From Janthinobacterium sp051380735 (GTDB taxonomy: Bacteria; Pseudomonadota; Gammaproteobacteria; Burkholderiales; Burkholderiaceae_D): 64,000 nt of DNA. The notes below the pieces were generated by a model, which saw only the letters and a program-made list of their open reading frames with translations, searched no databases and was not told the DNA's origin. The stretch covers positions 310,001 through 374,000 of the forward strand of contig NZ_JBNYXQ010000001.1 in assembly GCF_051380735.1 (NCBI RefSeq), in the 5' to 3' direction. Of the stretch, positions 8,727 through 17,305 are shown in pieces. Numbering within the stretch: the stretch's first letter is position 1; every line of letters begins with the position of its first letter. The position numbers and the translations under genes were made by a program.

Positions 8727-9512
8727 ATGAGTGTTCCTTCAAGCGTGGCAGAAACCCGCGTCGCCGTGCTGGTCGACTGCGACAACACCAGCCCCGCCAT
8801 TCTCGCTTATGCGCTCAGGATGGTGGCGCAATTCGGGCGCGTAGTATTGCGGCGCGGCTATGGCAACCATACGACCCTGAGCGCCAAATGGCAGGCAGCC
8901 CTGGTAGAACAAGCGTTTACGCCCTGCCTGCAATTCCAGTATGCCAGCGGCAAGAATACCGCCGACATCGCCCTCGCGCTCGACGCCCTGGAAGCCATGT
9001 TCGACCAGCGCGCCGACGTGTTCTGCCTGATCACCAGCGATTCCGATTTTGCCTACCTGTGCCGCAAGCTGCGCGAGCGCGGCGCGTCGGTCTGCATCGT
9101 CGGCGAAGCCAAGACCCCGTCGGCGCTGCGCAACGCCAGCGATCAGTTCTTCGAGTGGACACCGGAGCCTGCCGCCAGCCCGGCGCACGCCGCGCCCATC
9201 ATCCTCGCGCCGGCGCAGCCCGAACCTGCGCCAGCCAAGCCCCGGGAAGGCGTCAAGCTGCAGCCGCTGCTGGTGGTGGACGCGGTCAGGCTGCTGGTCG
9301 GCGATGCGGCCGAGGGAAAAGTGGGACTGGGCGCGCTAGGACAATACCTGAAGCGCACCGATTCCGGCTTTTCGCCAACGAATTTTGGCCACTCCGGTCT
9401 GTTGAACATGGTCAAGACGTATGACCTGCTGACCGTTACCGTGGAGCCGGGCGGCCATCACACGGTGGGGCTATCGGATATGCGCGAGGTGAAAATGCAC
9501 AAGCTTCCTTAG
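8727..9512 (+). CDS. NYN-domain (LabA/DUF88-type) protein with C-terminal LOTUS domain
   Basis: A 261-residue protein. The N-terminal NYN domain of PIN-like nuclease fold (about 10-150) keeps the acidic residues D17 and D19 (VLVDCDNTS), D80 and D86 (KNTADIALALDA), and D105 and D107 (ITSDSDF). A Pro/Ala linker (about 150-180) leads to a winged-helix OST-HTH/LOTUS domain (about 185-255). The pairing suggests RNA binding and metal-dependent RNA cleavage, but the bacterial substrate is unknown. GGAAAGG lies before ATG 8727. It appears monocistronic and ends at a strong hairpin shared with the convergent lipoprotein operon. Confidence 0.9.
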   Translation: MSVPSSVAETRVAVLVDCDNTSPAILAYALRMVAQFGRVVLRRGYGNHTTLSAKWQAALVEQAFTPCLQFQYASGKNTADIALALDALEAMFDQRADVFCLITSDSDFAYLCRKLRERGASVCIVGEAKTPSALRNASDQFFEWTPEPAASPAHAAPIILAPAQPEPAPAKPREGVKLQPLLVVDAVRLLVGDAAEGKVGLGALGQYLKRTDSGFSPTNFGHSGLLNMVKTYDLLTVTVEPGGHHTVGLSDMREVKMHKLP

Positions 9513-9555
9513 TCCACGCGGAGGCGAAAACCGCAAGAAAAGAGACTATTCTGAT

Positions 9556-9585
9556 GGTGTTCGCCGACGCATGCCGGCGAACACC
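9556..9585. terminator. Hairpin between convergent NYN-LOTUS and DUF799 genes
   Basis: A perfect 11-bp inverted repeat, GGTGTTCGCCG (9556-9566) and CGGCGAACACC (9575-9585), with an 8-base loop. It sits in the 82-base gap between two convergent genes and probably serves both directions. There is no T tract, so termination efficiency is uncertain. Confidence 0.55.
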
Positions 9586-9594
9586 GCGGCCTGA

Positions 9595-10257
9595 TTACTG
9601 CACCTGGTACTTGACCGAACGCGGACCGTACAGCAAGCCGTTGGTCATGTCTGCCGACAGCAGGCGCGCATTGGCCACGCCGGCCACCGGATGCGCCGCA
9701 TCGGTGGTGCTGTTGATGATCTGCTTGATAGCGGCCGCCACCAGAGCGCCGATCAGGCCGCCGCCACCGTTGTTGCCGCCCTCGTTGTTGGAGGCGCTGG
9801 CCTTGCCTTCCCACAGCAAAGTGCCGGTTTTCAGGTCAACCAGCCTGGCGCTGACCGCTACCACGGCCACGCTGTTGATCACGTTATAGGTCGAACCGTA
9901 TTTGTCGATGGTGATATACAAGCCGGCGTCGGCGCCGAAAATCTCGTTGAGCTTTTTGACGTCGACACCGTGGATGTCGGCCGCATTGGTTAGGCCATTT
10001 TGCTTGAAGGTCTCGCCGACCACCGCTACCGGCAGCACATAGTAGCCGGCCTCGGCCAGCGGATACGACACTTGCGCGTAGACGCTGTTGCCGGCGTTGA
10101 CTTCCGGCGAATTGTTCAGCGGCGGCAAGACCACGATCGAGCGCGGCTTGGCGGCCTTGAATGCCGTGTAGTCGTACGATGGTGGCTTGGTGGCACAACC
10201 GACCATCAGTACGGCCGGCGCCAGCAGCAAGGCCATCTTTTTCAAGCGCGACATCAT
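9595..10257 (-). CDS. DUF799 lipoprotein (GNA1162-like), third gene of CsgG operon
   Basis: A 220-residue lipoprotein with lipobox LMVGC (C21). The body matches the DUF799 / GNA1162 family (RSIVVLPPLNNSPEV, then DAGLYITIDKYGSTY). The neisserial GNA1162 protein is an outer-membrane-associated lipoprotein whose gene also sits beside csgG-like and DUF4810 genes. A Gly/Asn-rich stretch (NNEGGNNGGGG) lies near residue 160. Its start overlaps the stop of the DUF4810 gene (ATGA), so the three genes are translationally coupled. A role in an outer-membrane secretion or trafficking complex is inferred from the CsgG partner. Confidence 0.88.
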   Translation of the reverse strand: MMSRLKKMALLLAPAVLMVGCATKPPSYDYTAFKAAKPRSIVVLPPLNNSPEVNAGNSVYAQVSYPLAEAGYYVLPVAVVGETFKQNGLTNAADIHGVDVKKLNEIFGADAGLYITIDKYGSTYNVINSVAVVAVSARLVDLKTGTLLWEGKASASNNEGGNNGGGGLIGALVAAAIKQIINSTTDAAHPVAGVANARLLSADMTNGLLYGPRSVKYQVQ

Positions 10258-10625
10258 AATTTCTCACCTTTTTTCAGTTTGCCCAGCAGGAAGTCCATAT
10301 AGGCGCCCGACTCGGGAAACAGTTTTTTCTCGTCTTCGAACTGCGTGGCCACCTGGTCGGACTTGCCGGCGATCGAGTACAACATGCCCAGATGGGCATG
10401 GAAGCCCGGTGGCACGCTGTTGCCCTTGGCGCTGATCAGCGCCAGGGCTTTTTCCATTTCGGCGATTTGCTGCTCCGGGCTTTCACCCTTCAGGTACAGG
10501 TACACTTGCGGCTGGTAGCCGTCCCATTGATACAAGGTCTTCGGCGCGGTGGCGCAGCCAGTCAATGCGACGCACGCAGCCAGCGCCAGCATGCCGCCGG
10601 CTTTTTTCATGAGGTTTTTCATCAT
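10254..10625 (-). CDS. DUF4810 lipoprotein, second gene of CsgG operon
   Basis: A 123-residue lipoprotein with lipobox LTGC (C24) and a short periplasmic domain (LYQWDGYQPQVYLYLKGE, a helical middle, then FPESGAYMDFLLGKL). This is typical of the DUF4810 family, whose helical part resembles a TPR-like repeat. It overlaps the csgG-like stop codon by 4 bases upstream and the DUF799 start by 4 bases downstream. Molecular function is unknown; conservation of the three-gene order suggests one complex. Confidence 0.88.
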   Translation of the reverse strand: MMKNLMKKAGGMLALAACVALTGCATAPKTLYQWDGYQPQVYLYLKGESPEQQIAEMEKALALISAKGNSVPPGFHAHLGMLYSIAGKSDQVATQFEDEKKLFPESGAYMDFLLGKLKKGEKL

Positions 10626-11299
10626 TGCTGTTTGCGCAGTGCGCCCGCTTCCACGCCGGCCACCAGGCGCTCGACCGCTTCGCGCATGGCCAGGTCCAGC
10701 ACTTTGCCGTTCAGGGTGGCGTCATAGCTGGCGGTGCCGCCAAAGCCCAGCACTTCGCGGTTCGACAAGCTGTATTCGCCCGCGCCCTGGGCCGAGTACA
10801 CCACTTCGGAAGTGGCGATATTGACGACGTTCAGCGATACCTTGGCGTATGCCACTTGCGTCTTGCCACGGCCCATAATGCCGAACAATTGCTGGTCGCC
10901 CACTTCCTTGCGGCCAAATTCGGTCACATCGCCGGTGATCACGAAATCGGCGCCCTTGATATTCTGTGCCTGCTTCTTGTATTCCGACTCCTGCTTGATT
11001 TCCGCCATGTTGTCGCGGTCAAGCACATTGAAACGGTTGGTGCCTTGCAGGTGCGAGATGAGGATGGTCTTCGACTGGCTGCCGAGACGGTCGACGCCAT
11101 CGGAGAAAATGCCGCGCATGAAGCTGGAGCGGTTATCGAACTTGCCGACGGCGATCAGCGTGCGCTGGCCGACATAAGGACGGGCGGCACTGGCGACCGC
11201 TGGAACGGCAATGGCTTGCGATGTCTCGGTGGCGCAACCGGCCAGCGATCCACCGATCAGCGCGGCAATCAGCAGCGCGCCGGAAGTATTTTTATTCAT
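10622..11299 (-). CDS. CsgG-family outer-membrane lipoprotein, first gene of operon
   Basis: A 225-residue CsgG homologue with lipobox LAGC (C22) and the CsgG core (LIAVGKFDNRSSFMRG, then FNVLDRDNMAEIKQE). CsgG forms a nonameric outer-membrane channel for curli subunits. No csgA, csgB, csgE or csgF is present here, so this is the wider CsgG-like lipoprotein group rather than a curli system. The start at 11299 follows AAGGG; codons upstream to 11353 are open but lack a signal sequence. The operon promoter probably lies in the AT-rich stretch 11340-11400, which contains a TATAAT on the minus strand. Confidence 0.88.
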   Translation of the reverse strand: MNKNTSGALLIAALIGGSLAGCATETSQAIAVPAVASAARPYVGQRTLIAVGKFDNRSSFMRGIFSDGVDRLGSQSKTILISHLQGTNRFNVLDRDNMAEIKQESEYKKQAQNIKGADFVITGDVTEFGRKEVGDQQLFGIMGRGKTQVAYAKVSLNVVNIATSEVVYSAQGAGEYSLSNREVLGFGGTASYDATLNGKVLDLAMREAVERLVAGVEAGALRKQQ

Positions 11300-11450
11300 G
11301 ATGCCCTTAAGAAGTGAGAGATCAAGGACGCACTTGCATCTGATTTTCTGCAAGTTAATTTCCTTATCGCAATTATAATTTATTACTTACATTACAATTC
11401 TCACCAAATGTCACCCTGGGGGGGCGACATTTTCAGCACCATTTTTTCGG

Positions 11451-12917
11451 TCAAGCCAGCAACTGCTTGTACAGCCTGGTGGCCATCAGCCCCGCAGCGC
11501 TATGGTGATAGGCCGGCGACATCAGCGGTATCAGGATGTCCATCGCCGAGCCTTTGCTGCCCTGCTCCGCCACGGCTTGTTCCAGCGCACGCAGCTCCAT
11601 GTCAATGTGTTGCTCTTGCGCCTGCGGCAGGCCCATATGGCGGCGGAAGACGCCACGCGCGCCACTGTGCGATGGGCGTGGCTGGGCTTGGGCCAAGGTG
11701 TCGAGCGACCGCATGGCGGCGCGGTGCGACATGATGCGCGGGGCAGCGATGCCCGTGTCATCGAGCGGCGACTCGATCCAGTCACGCAGCACCTGCTGCT
11801 CGTAGGGGCTGAAGACCCCAAACATTTCCGCCCGTTCGCTCTGTATCAAGCGCCAGAAACGGCTGTTTTCAACCGGCGCGCCGCGCTGTATCCAGCCGGT
11901 CGCTGTCAATTGCTCCAGCAGCGCCGGCACCTGGTTTTTGTCGGCCAGCCAGTCGTTGATGCTCTTGCCGCCGATGCGGCAGTAGTCGGAATGCATGTTC
12001 TTGCCGGCCACGCTTTTCTCGCACAGGATGCGTATCAGTTCCTGCCGCAGGTCGAAGCCGGCGATGATGTCGGTTGTCCCCGCTCCGAGATCATTCAGGC
12101 GAAAACCGTTGCGCACGCGCCGGTAAAAAGCCTGCGCATCGCCAAAGCGCGGCATTAGTTGCAACACTGCATCAGTGGCCTTGCGCGCATGGCCGGTCGA
12201 ACCATTATCGACCGTCACGTGCAAGGTGAAATAATACGGGTCGATCCCCAGCTCGTTCAGTTCATACGTAGTGATCAACAGGTGTAGCGGCAATTGTTCG
12301 TAGCCCAGATTAAAGCCTATGATTTCAGGCAAGGAGTTGCCATTGTCGTGGGCCAGCGACAGCTGGATGGCGCCCTGCACGAAATAGCGCTCATCGAGGT
12401 CCTGCCAGTCATCGCAGCCATGACTGGCGAGCAGCTTCTGGTACAGCACCACATGGTTTTTTTCTTCCACGCCATCGCCCAGTTCTTCCAGGTAGATCTG
12501 GATCAGTGCACGGAAACGCTGGTGCTGCCATTGCTGCAACGCGCTGTAAAGCCAGGAGCCGTCGACCAGCTTGGTCGGCGCCGCTGCACGCAAAAAATAC
12601 AGGGCGTGCGATTTACTGGTGAAATAGCGGCGCGGCGCGCCATGCTTGCGCTCGGCCAGATAGGCCTGATATTGCACACCGACCTGCTCGGCGCTGCTGC
12701 GCGCCCAGTTCAGCAAGTCCTCGGGCCGTTCGGGCAAGCCATCGGGCAGTTCTTCGGCGGCCAGCAGTTGCTGCTGCAGATAATGGCGGGCGGTGGCACG
12801 CGCCATGGGCGCATTGGCCGGTGCGCCCAGGGTATCGTAGATGTCGCGGGCGTGGGGCAGGCTTGACGTCTGTTCGCGCCGGGCGCTCTGTGGTGGAGTC
12901 GAAAGTAAGCTGTGCAT
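11451..12917 (-). CDS. Iron-containing redox enzyme, haem-oxygenase-like diiron family
   Basis: A 488-residue protein of the haem-oxygenase-like helical superfamily (iron-containing redox enzyme family). The diagnostic ligand helix lies at about 142-161 (YLEELGDGVEEKNHVVLYQK, with E144, D148, E151 and H155). A later helix carries YYFTLHVTVDNGSTGHA with further Asp/His ligands near 255-270. Relatives are non-haem diiron oxidases or oxygenases acting on fatty acids, amino acids or amines. The N-terminal 130 and C-terminal 120 residues are extra compared with single-domain members of about 230 residues. The substrate is unknown. It stands alone, with no biosynthetic neighbours. Confidence 0.8.
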   Translation of the reverse strand: MHSLLSTPPQSARREQTSSLPHARDIYDTLGAPANAPMARATARHYLQQQLLAAEELPDGLPERPEDLLNWARSSAEQVGVQYQAYLAERKHGAPRRYFTSKSHALYFLRAAAPTKLVDGSWLYSALQQWQHQRFRALIQIYLEELGDGVEEKNHVVLYQKLLASHGCDDWQDLDERYFVQGAIQLSLAHDNGNSLPEIIGFNLGYEQLPLHLLITTYELNELGIDPYYFTLHVTVDNGSTGHARKATDAVLQLMPRFGDAQAFYRRVRNGFRLNDLGAGTTDIIAGFDLRQELIRILCEKSVAGKNMHSDYCRIGGKSINDWLADKNQVPALLEQLTATGWIQRGAPVENSRFWRLIQSERAEMFGVFSPYEQQVLRDWIESPLDDTGIAAPRIMSHRAAMRSLDTLAQAQPRPSHSGARGVFRRHMGLPQAQEQHIDMELRALEQAVAEQGSKGSAMDILIPLMSPAYHHSAAGLMATRLYKQLLA

Positions 12918-13150
12918 GGACGTGCTTTCAAGAAGATGAGGCCTAGCGGAAGGAATGAAGTTCGGCAACGACCGGTATGCACGCATTATCAGGATGAAAT
13001 ATGCCTGCGCACATCAGTACGCTTCGCTCATGGGCGTGGGACAAGGCTTACAGCGTTCTGTTACCTGCCGAACGGGGCTCATCAACACGAAGTGCGACAA
13101 TCACGGCGGAATCTGCCATCTGGTCAACCATTCAAGTTCAGGAGAAAAAC

Positions 13151-13663
13151 ATGAAAATCTTGTTCACAGCCACTTTGCTGCTGGGCGCGCAACTGGCGCA
13201 CGCGCAAACCGTGGAGTTATCATTCGTCGGGCCCAAAGGCGTGGAACAGGCTGCCGGCACCGTCAGCATTTCCGATACAAAATACGGCGCCTTGCTGACG
13301 CCAGACCTGAAGGGCTTGCCAGCCGGCACCCACGGCTTCCATTTGCACGAAAAGCCATCGTGCGATTCAAGCATGACGGACGGCAAGCCGACCCCGGCCG
13401 GCGCCGCAGGCGGCCACTGGGACCCGGCCAAGACCGCTGCGCACAAGGGCCCTTATGACGATTCCGGCCATCAGGGCGACTTGCCTGCCATCTATGTTGC
13501 AGCCGATGGTACGGCCACCTATCCGGTGCTGGCGCCGCGCCTGAAAGCCGCCGACTTCAAGGGTCACGCGCTGATGGTGCACGCGGGCGGTGACAACCAC
13601 AGCGACCACCCTGAAAAACTCGGTGGCGGCGGCGCGCGCATGGCGTGCGGCGTGGTGAAATAA
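13151..13663 (+). CDS. sodC: Periplasmic Cu/Zn superoxide dismutase
   Basis: A 170-residue SodC with a signal peptide cleaved after AHA (residue 18). Metal ligands are H64, H66 and H144 for copper, H89, H98, H107 and D110 for zinc; C71 and C166 can form the family disulfide. It converts superoxide to oxygen and hydrogen peroxide in the periplasm. AGGAG precedes ATG 13151. A perfect 14-bp hairpin follows the stop codon, before the ankyrin gene, so the two genes may be partly cotranscribed. Confidence 0.95.
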   Translation: MKILFTATLLLGAQLAHAQTVELSFVGPKGVEQAAGTVSISDTKYGALLTPDLKGLPAGTHGFHLHEKPSCDSSMTDGKPTPAGAAGGHWDPAKTAAHKGPYDDSGHQGDLPAIYVAADGTATYPVLAPRLKAADFKGHALMVHAGGDNHSDHPEKLGGGGARMACGVVK

Positions 13664-13670
13664 GTGGCAT

Positions 13671-13705
13671 GACAGCAGCGCAGGCAACTGCCCTGCGCTG
13701 CTGTC
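13671..13705 (+). terminator. Strong hairpin between sodC and the ankyrin gene
   Basis: A perfect 14-bp stem formed by 13671-13684 and 13692-13705 with a 7-base loop (arms begin GACAGCAGCG and end CTGCTGTC). No T run follows. It could terminate, attenuate or stabilise the 3' end of sodC mRNA ahead of the ankyrin gene. Confidence 0.5.
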
Positions 13706-13750
13706 GCCCCCATCGCACACTGCGCGCATTGAACTTTGCTGAAAGAAAAC

Positions 13751-14281
13751 ATGAATACCGACACACCAACCAAACCCGCGATGGATGCGGAAACGCTGGC
13801 ATTCATCCGCGGCCTGTTCGCCCTGGTGCGCGAAGGCGATACGGCGCAACTGGGCGCGCTGGTCGCAAAGGGCGTGCCGGTCAACTTCCGCAATGAAAAA
13901 GGCGACAGCCTGATCATGCTGGCCACCTACCATGGCCACCTGGAAACGTCACGTCTGTTGCTTGAAGCGGGCGCCGACGCCAATGTGCCGAACGACCAGG
14001 GCCAGACGCCGCTGGCCGGCGTGGCCTACAAAGGCTATCTGGAGATCGCCGAATTGCTGCTGCAACACGGCGCCAGTGTCGAAGGCGCCAGCCCGGACGG
14101 CAAGACGCCGCTGATGATGGCCGCCATGTTCAACCGGCTGGCCATTCTTGAGTTGCTGCTGAAGCACGGCGCCCGCATCGATGCCGTCGACAGCCGTGGC
14201 ATGACGGCCGTCTCGCTGGCCAGTACCATGAACGCGGCCGACACGCTGGCCCACTTGAGCGCACTGGGCCAGAGCGCCTAG
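13751..14281 (+). CDS. Ankyrin-repeat protein downstream of sodC
   Basis: A 176-residue cytoplasmic protein with four to five ankyrin repeats over about residues 38-165 (GDSLIMLATYHGHLETSRLLL, then QTPLAGVAYKGYLEIAELLL, KTPLMMAAMFNRLAILELLL). No signal peptide is present. Ankyrin proteins often accompany catalase or oxidative-stress genes in proteobacteria (for example the katB-ankB pair of Pseudomonas). Its place 87 bases after sodC suggests a similar support role; this is inference. ATG 13751 follows GAAAG. Confidence 0.9.
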   Translation: MNTDTPTKPAMDAETLAFIRGLFALVREGDTAQLGALVAKGVPVNFRNEKGDSLIMLATYHGHLETSRLLLEAGADANVPNDQGQTPLAGVAYKGYLEIAELLLQHGASVEGASPDGKTPLMMAAMFNRLAILELLLKHGARIDAVDSRGMTAVSLASTMNAADTLAHLSALGQSA

Positions 14282-14303
14282 GCAGTGTGGCGAGATTGTG
14301 TCA

Positions 14304-14343
14304 GTTTGACGGCGCAGGCCGCTGAGCTTCGGTGCCGTCAAAC
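14304..14343 (+). terminator. Hairpin after the ankyrin gene
   Basis: A perfect 10-bp inverted repeat, GTTTGACGGC (14304-14313) and GCCGTCAAAC (14334-14343), with a 20-base loop. It lies in the gap before the MFS gene at 14387. There is no T tract, so it may equally be a regulatory site for the MFS gene. Confidence 0.4.
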
Positions 14344-14386
14344 CAAAGCACGCAGCCACGCGCGCTGATTCGCTACACTGGGTGGC

Positions 14387-15577
14387 ATGAGCACACCCTC
14401 TCCCACCATCGCGCATCCGCCAGCCGTCGCGCTGGCCCTGTCGTTGGGCGCCGCGGTGGCACTGGGCCTGTCGCGTTTTTCCTATGGCCTGCTGTTGCCG
14501 CCCATGCGCGACGACCTGGGCTGGTCCTACCTGCTGGCCGGCGCCATGAACACCTGCAATGCGCTGGGGTATTTCCTCGGCGCCCTGGTCACGCCCGCCC
14601 TGCTGCGCCGCATGGGCACCTGGCGCTTGCTGATCGCCGGCAGCGTGCTGGCCAGCATCTTCATGCTGCTGTCCGGTGTTGTGAGCGACACCACCGCCCT
14701 GTTTCTGCAGCAGGTGTGCGCCGGCGCGGCCAGCGCCTTTGTGTTTATCGCCGGCGGCGTGCTGGCCGCGCGGCTCGGCTCGCTGCAAGGCGAACGGGCC
14801 GGCTTTATTATCGGCGTGTACTACGGTGGCACGGGTGTGGGCATCGCGCTCTCTGCCTTGCTGGTGCCGGCCGCGCTATGGTCGGCCCGGCAACATGGCG
14901 CGCCGCATGGCTGGCAAGCGGCCTGGCTGGCGCTGGGCATCGCCTGCCTGCTGGCCACTGCCCTGATGGCCCTGCCGGCAAAAAGCATCGGCGAGCCGCG
15001 CCTGATGCAGGGCCAGGCGCAGCGCTTTTCCAGCAAGGAATTTGCCTTTGGCATGGCCGCCTACTTCATGTTCGGCGCCGGCTATATCGGCTATATGACG
15101 TTTGTCGTCGCCCTGCTCAGGCAGCAAGGCATGTCGCCGCAACTGATCACCGTGTTCTACACCTTGCTGGGCCTGGCAGTGGTGGCCTCCTCGCGCATCT
15201 GGGCCCGCATGCTGGACCGCAACAAGGGCGGCCAGTCGCTGGCCATCCTCAATGCGCTGCTGGGCCTGGCCACCCTGATACCGGCACTGACCAGCGCCAC
15301 GCCGTTGATCTTCCTCTCCGGCCTGCTGTTCGGCGCCGTATTTCTGTCGGTGGTGGCCTCCACCACCGCGCTGGTACGGCACAACCTGCCGCCCGACTCG
15401 TGGCCGGCCGGCATCAGCGCCTTCACCGCCGTGTTCGCTTTCGGCCAGATCGCTGGCCCGATACTGGTCGGCTGGATCGCCGATGGCCCGGCGGGACTGG
15501 AGCGGGGCCTGGTCGCTTCAAGCGTGCTGCTGTTGATCGGCGCGGCGCTGGCGATGCGGCAAAAAACGCTGGTATAG
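14387..15577 (+). CDS. YbfB/YjiJ-family MFS transporter
   Basis: A 396-residue protein with 12 membrane helices, matching the YbfB/YjiJ branch of the major facilitators (LSRFSYGLLLPPMRDDLGWSY in helix 1 and its following loop, GYFLGALVTPALLRRMG at helix 2). Helix 5 includes GVYYGGTGVGIALSALLVP. Substrate is unknown. ATG 14387 follows GGTGG. No adjacent regulator is intact. Confidence 0.88.
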   Translation: MSTPSPTIAHPPAVALALSLGAAVALGLSRFSYGLLLPPMRDDLGWSYLLAGAMNTCNALGYFLGALVTPALLRRMGTWRLLIAGSVLASIFMLLSGVVSDTTALFLQQVCAGAASAFVFIAGGVLAARLGSLQGERAGFIIGVYYGGTGVGIALSALLVPAALWSARQHGAPHGWQAAWLALGIACLLATALMALPAKSIGEPRLMQGQAQRFSSKEFAFGMAAYFMFGAGYIGYMTFVVALLRQQGMSPQLITVFYTLLGLAVVASSRIWARMLDRNKGGQSLAILNALLGLATLIPALTSATPLIFLSGLLFGAVFLSVVASTTALVRHNLPPDSWPAGISAFTAVFAFGQIAGPILVGWIADGPAGLERGLVASSVLLLIGAALAMRQKTLV

Positions 15578-15672
15578 CATACTTAATGCAGGCAGTCCCA
15601 ACAGCGTCCCCCCCCTATTTTCGGTGACATAGCCTTAATATACGCACTCCCGTAGCCCCAGAAGGAATGACG

Positions 15673-17013
15673 ATGTCCAAGCTATCGTGCACCACCGCAC
15701 GGATTGATGTGGAAGGCGCTTTTACCGCATCGATCGATGCCATGGTCGCACCGTTTTACCACCCCGAAGGGCCAGGCGCCGCAGTCATCGTCACGCTGGA
15801 TGGCAAGACCGTCTTTCGTCACGCGTATGGCATGGCCAGCGTGGCGGAGCACCAGCCGGCGACGCCGGAAACCACGTTTCGCCTGGGCTCGATCAGCAAG
15901 CAATTTACGGCCGTGTCCATTCTGATGCTGGCCGAGGAAGGCAAGCTGAACGTCTCCGACGAGATCACGCGCCACCTGCCCGACTACCCTGCCTTGGGCA
16001 GGCAGATCACCATTGAACACCTGTTGACCCACAGTTCGGGCATTGCCTGCTTTACTGGCAAGGACGATTTTGACGCCAACATCACCAGCAATGTGACGGT
16101 GACCGAGATGATCGACCGCTTCAAGGACGAGCCGCTGGAATTTGCGCCGGGCACCGCCTTCAGCTACAGCAATTCCGGCTACTACCTGCTGGGGGCGATC
16201 ATCGAGAAGGTCTCGGGATTATCTTATGCGAGCTTTGTTGAACAGCGCATCTTCGTACCACTGGGCATGCACGACACTTGCCATGAGGGTCATGAACGCA
16301 GTGCGCATCAAATGGCCGCCGGACATACCCTGCGCGATGGCCGCATCGCTCCAGGCGACCCAATGAGCACGAGCCAGGCCTACGCGGCCGGCGCCCTGGT
16401 GTCGAACGTGGACGACCTGGCGCGCTGGGAGCAGGCCATCGCCTGTGGCAAACTTATCAATGCAGCGAGCTGGAGCAAGGCCTTTACGCCTTGGCGGATG
16501 GCCGACGGCAGCGCGTGCGACTACGGTTATGGCTGGGAAATCGGCAGCTTGCAGCAGCGGCTTATGCTCGCCCACGGTGGCGGCATCAACGGCTTCATGA
16601 CATTCGCGCTGCGCCTGCCGCAAGAAAATTTGTTCGTCGCAGTCCTCTGCAATGCCGACGATGGGATCGTTGACCCCGAATATATCGCCCATAAAATCGG
16701 CGCGATGGCGCTCGGCGAGCCCTTCGCCGATTTCGAAGAAATCCAGCTCGACACCGCCGCCCTCGACGCCTACGCCGGCGTGTACTCCATCAATGCCACG
16801 GAGCAACGCACTTTCTGGCGCGAGGCCGGCCAGTTGCTGATGCAGCGCAGCGGCGGCGAGATCACGCCCGTGCTTGCGCATTCCAGCACCGGATTTTTTA
16901 TCAGGAACACATTGGTGCACATGGCCTTCATGCGCGATGCAGATGGTGCAGTGTGCAAGGTGGTTGTCCACCAGTCAGGTGTGGCAGATGACAATGTTCG
17001 CCTGACGGACTGA
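15673..17013 (+). CDS. Class C beta-lactamase-like serine hydrolase
   Basis: A 446-residue penicillin-binding-protein-fold hydrolase. The catalytic motifs are S73-I-S-K76, the Tyr motif Y165-S-N, and H301-G-G in place of KTG. This combination is typical of class C-like esterases or D-aminopeptidases rather than true AmpC enzymes. No signal peptide is seen, so it is probably cytoplasmic, and antibiotic resistance should not be assumed. A lipocalin-like C-terminal domain (about 345-446, beginning LDAYAGVYSINATEQ) is present. AAGGA before ATG 15673 sets the start. Confidence 0.88.
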   Translation: MSKLSCTTARIDVEGAFTASIDAMVAPFYHPEGPGAAVIVTLDGKTVFRHAYGMASVAEHQPATPETTFRLGSISKQFTAVSILMLAEEGKLNVSDEITRHLPDYPALGRQITIEHLLTHSSGIACFTGKDDFDANITSNVTVTEMIDRFKDEPLEFAPGTAFSYSNSGYYLLGAIIEKVSGLSYASFVEQRIFVPLGMHDTCHEGHERSAHQMAAGHTLRDGRIAPGDPMSTSQAYAAGALVSNVDDLARWEQAIACGKLINAASWSKAFTPWRMADGSACDYGYGWEIGSLQQRLMLAHGGGINGFMTFALRLPQENLFVAVLCNADDGIVDPEYIAHKIGAMALGEPFADFEEIQLDTAALDAYAGVYSINATEQRTFWREAGQLLMQRSGGEITPVLAHSSTGFFIRNTLVHMAFMRDADGAVCKVVVHQSGVADDNVRLTD

Positions 17014-17068
17014 GGTTGAGCGTGGAATTGGGCACGGCCATGCGCGATGAGCACGCAACATTTTGCGA

Positions 17069-17305
17069 CTACCTCTTGAGCAACAGCCCGCGCAGCAGCA
17101 AATCCAACGCAGCGATGCCCTCGTTCAATCGCAACTTGCCGTCGTCACCGTCCGCGATCCAGAACGCCGCTTCTGCCAGACTGCCGTAGATCAGCGACGC
17201 CATTGCCTGTGGGCTGGCATCGGCCACGATGCCCTGCTCAATCAGATTCCGGATAATCGTTTGCATCGACTCCACGCATTGGCGCTGCGAGTCCGGTGAG
17301 GCCGG
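17069..17305 (-). pseudogene. TetR-family regulator, C-terminal remnant
   Basis: The frame ends with a convincing TetR ligand-domain C-terminus (ESMQTIIRNLIEQGIVADASP, then YGSLAEAAFWIADGDDGKLR and ALDLLLRGLLLKR). The N-terminal helix-turn-helix is missing. Upstream of about 17305 the frame continues in nonsense that is antisense to an MFS fragment. It is therefore the 3' part of a regulator whose 5' half has been deleted, joined back to back with the remnant at 17306. Confidence 0.75.

Noticed and set aside
8225..9424. A 399-codon plus-strand frame across the AraC end and NYN gene
   Set aside because: Off-frame reading of two recognised genes; Arg/Pro-rich nonsense.
10622..11299. CsgG homologue considered as part of a curli system
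   Set aside because: No csgA, csgB, csgE or csgF genes nearby; partners are DUF4810 and DUF799 lipoproteins.
15673..17013. Class C hydrolase considered as an antibiotic-resistance beta-lactamase
   Set aside because: No signal peptide, HGG instead of KTG, and an added lipocalin-like domain; an esterase or peptidase is more likely.
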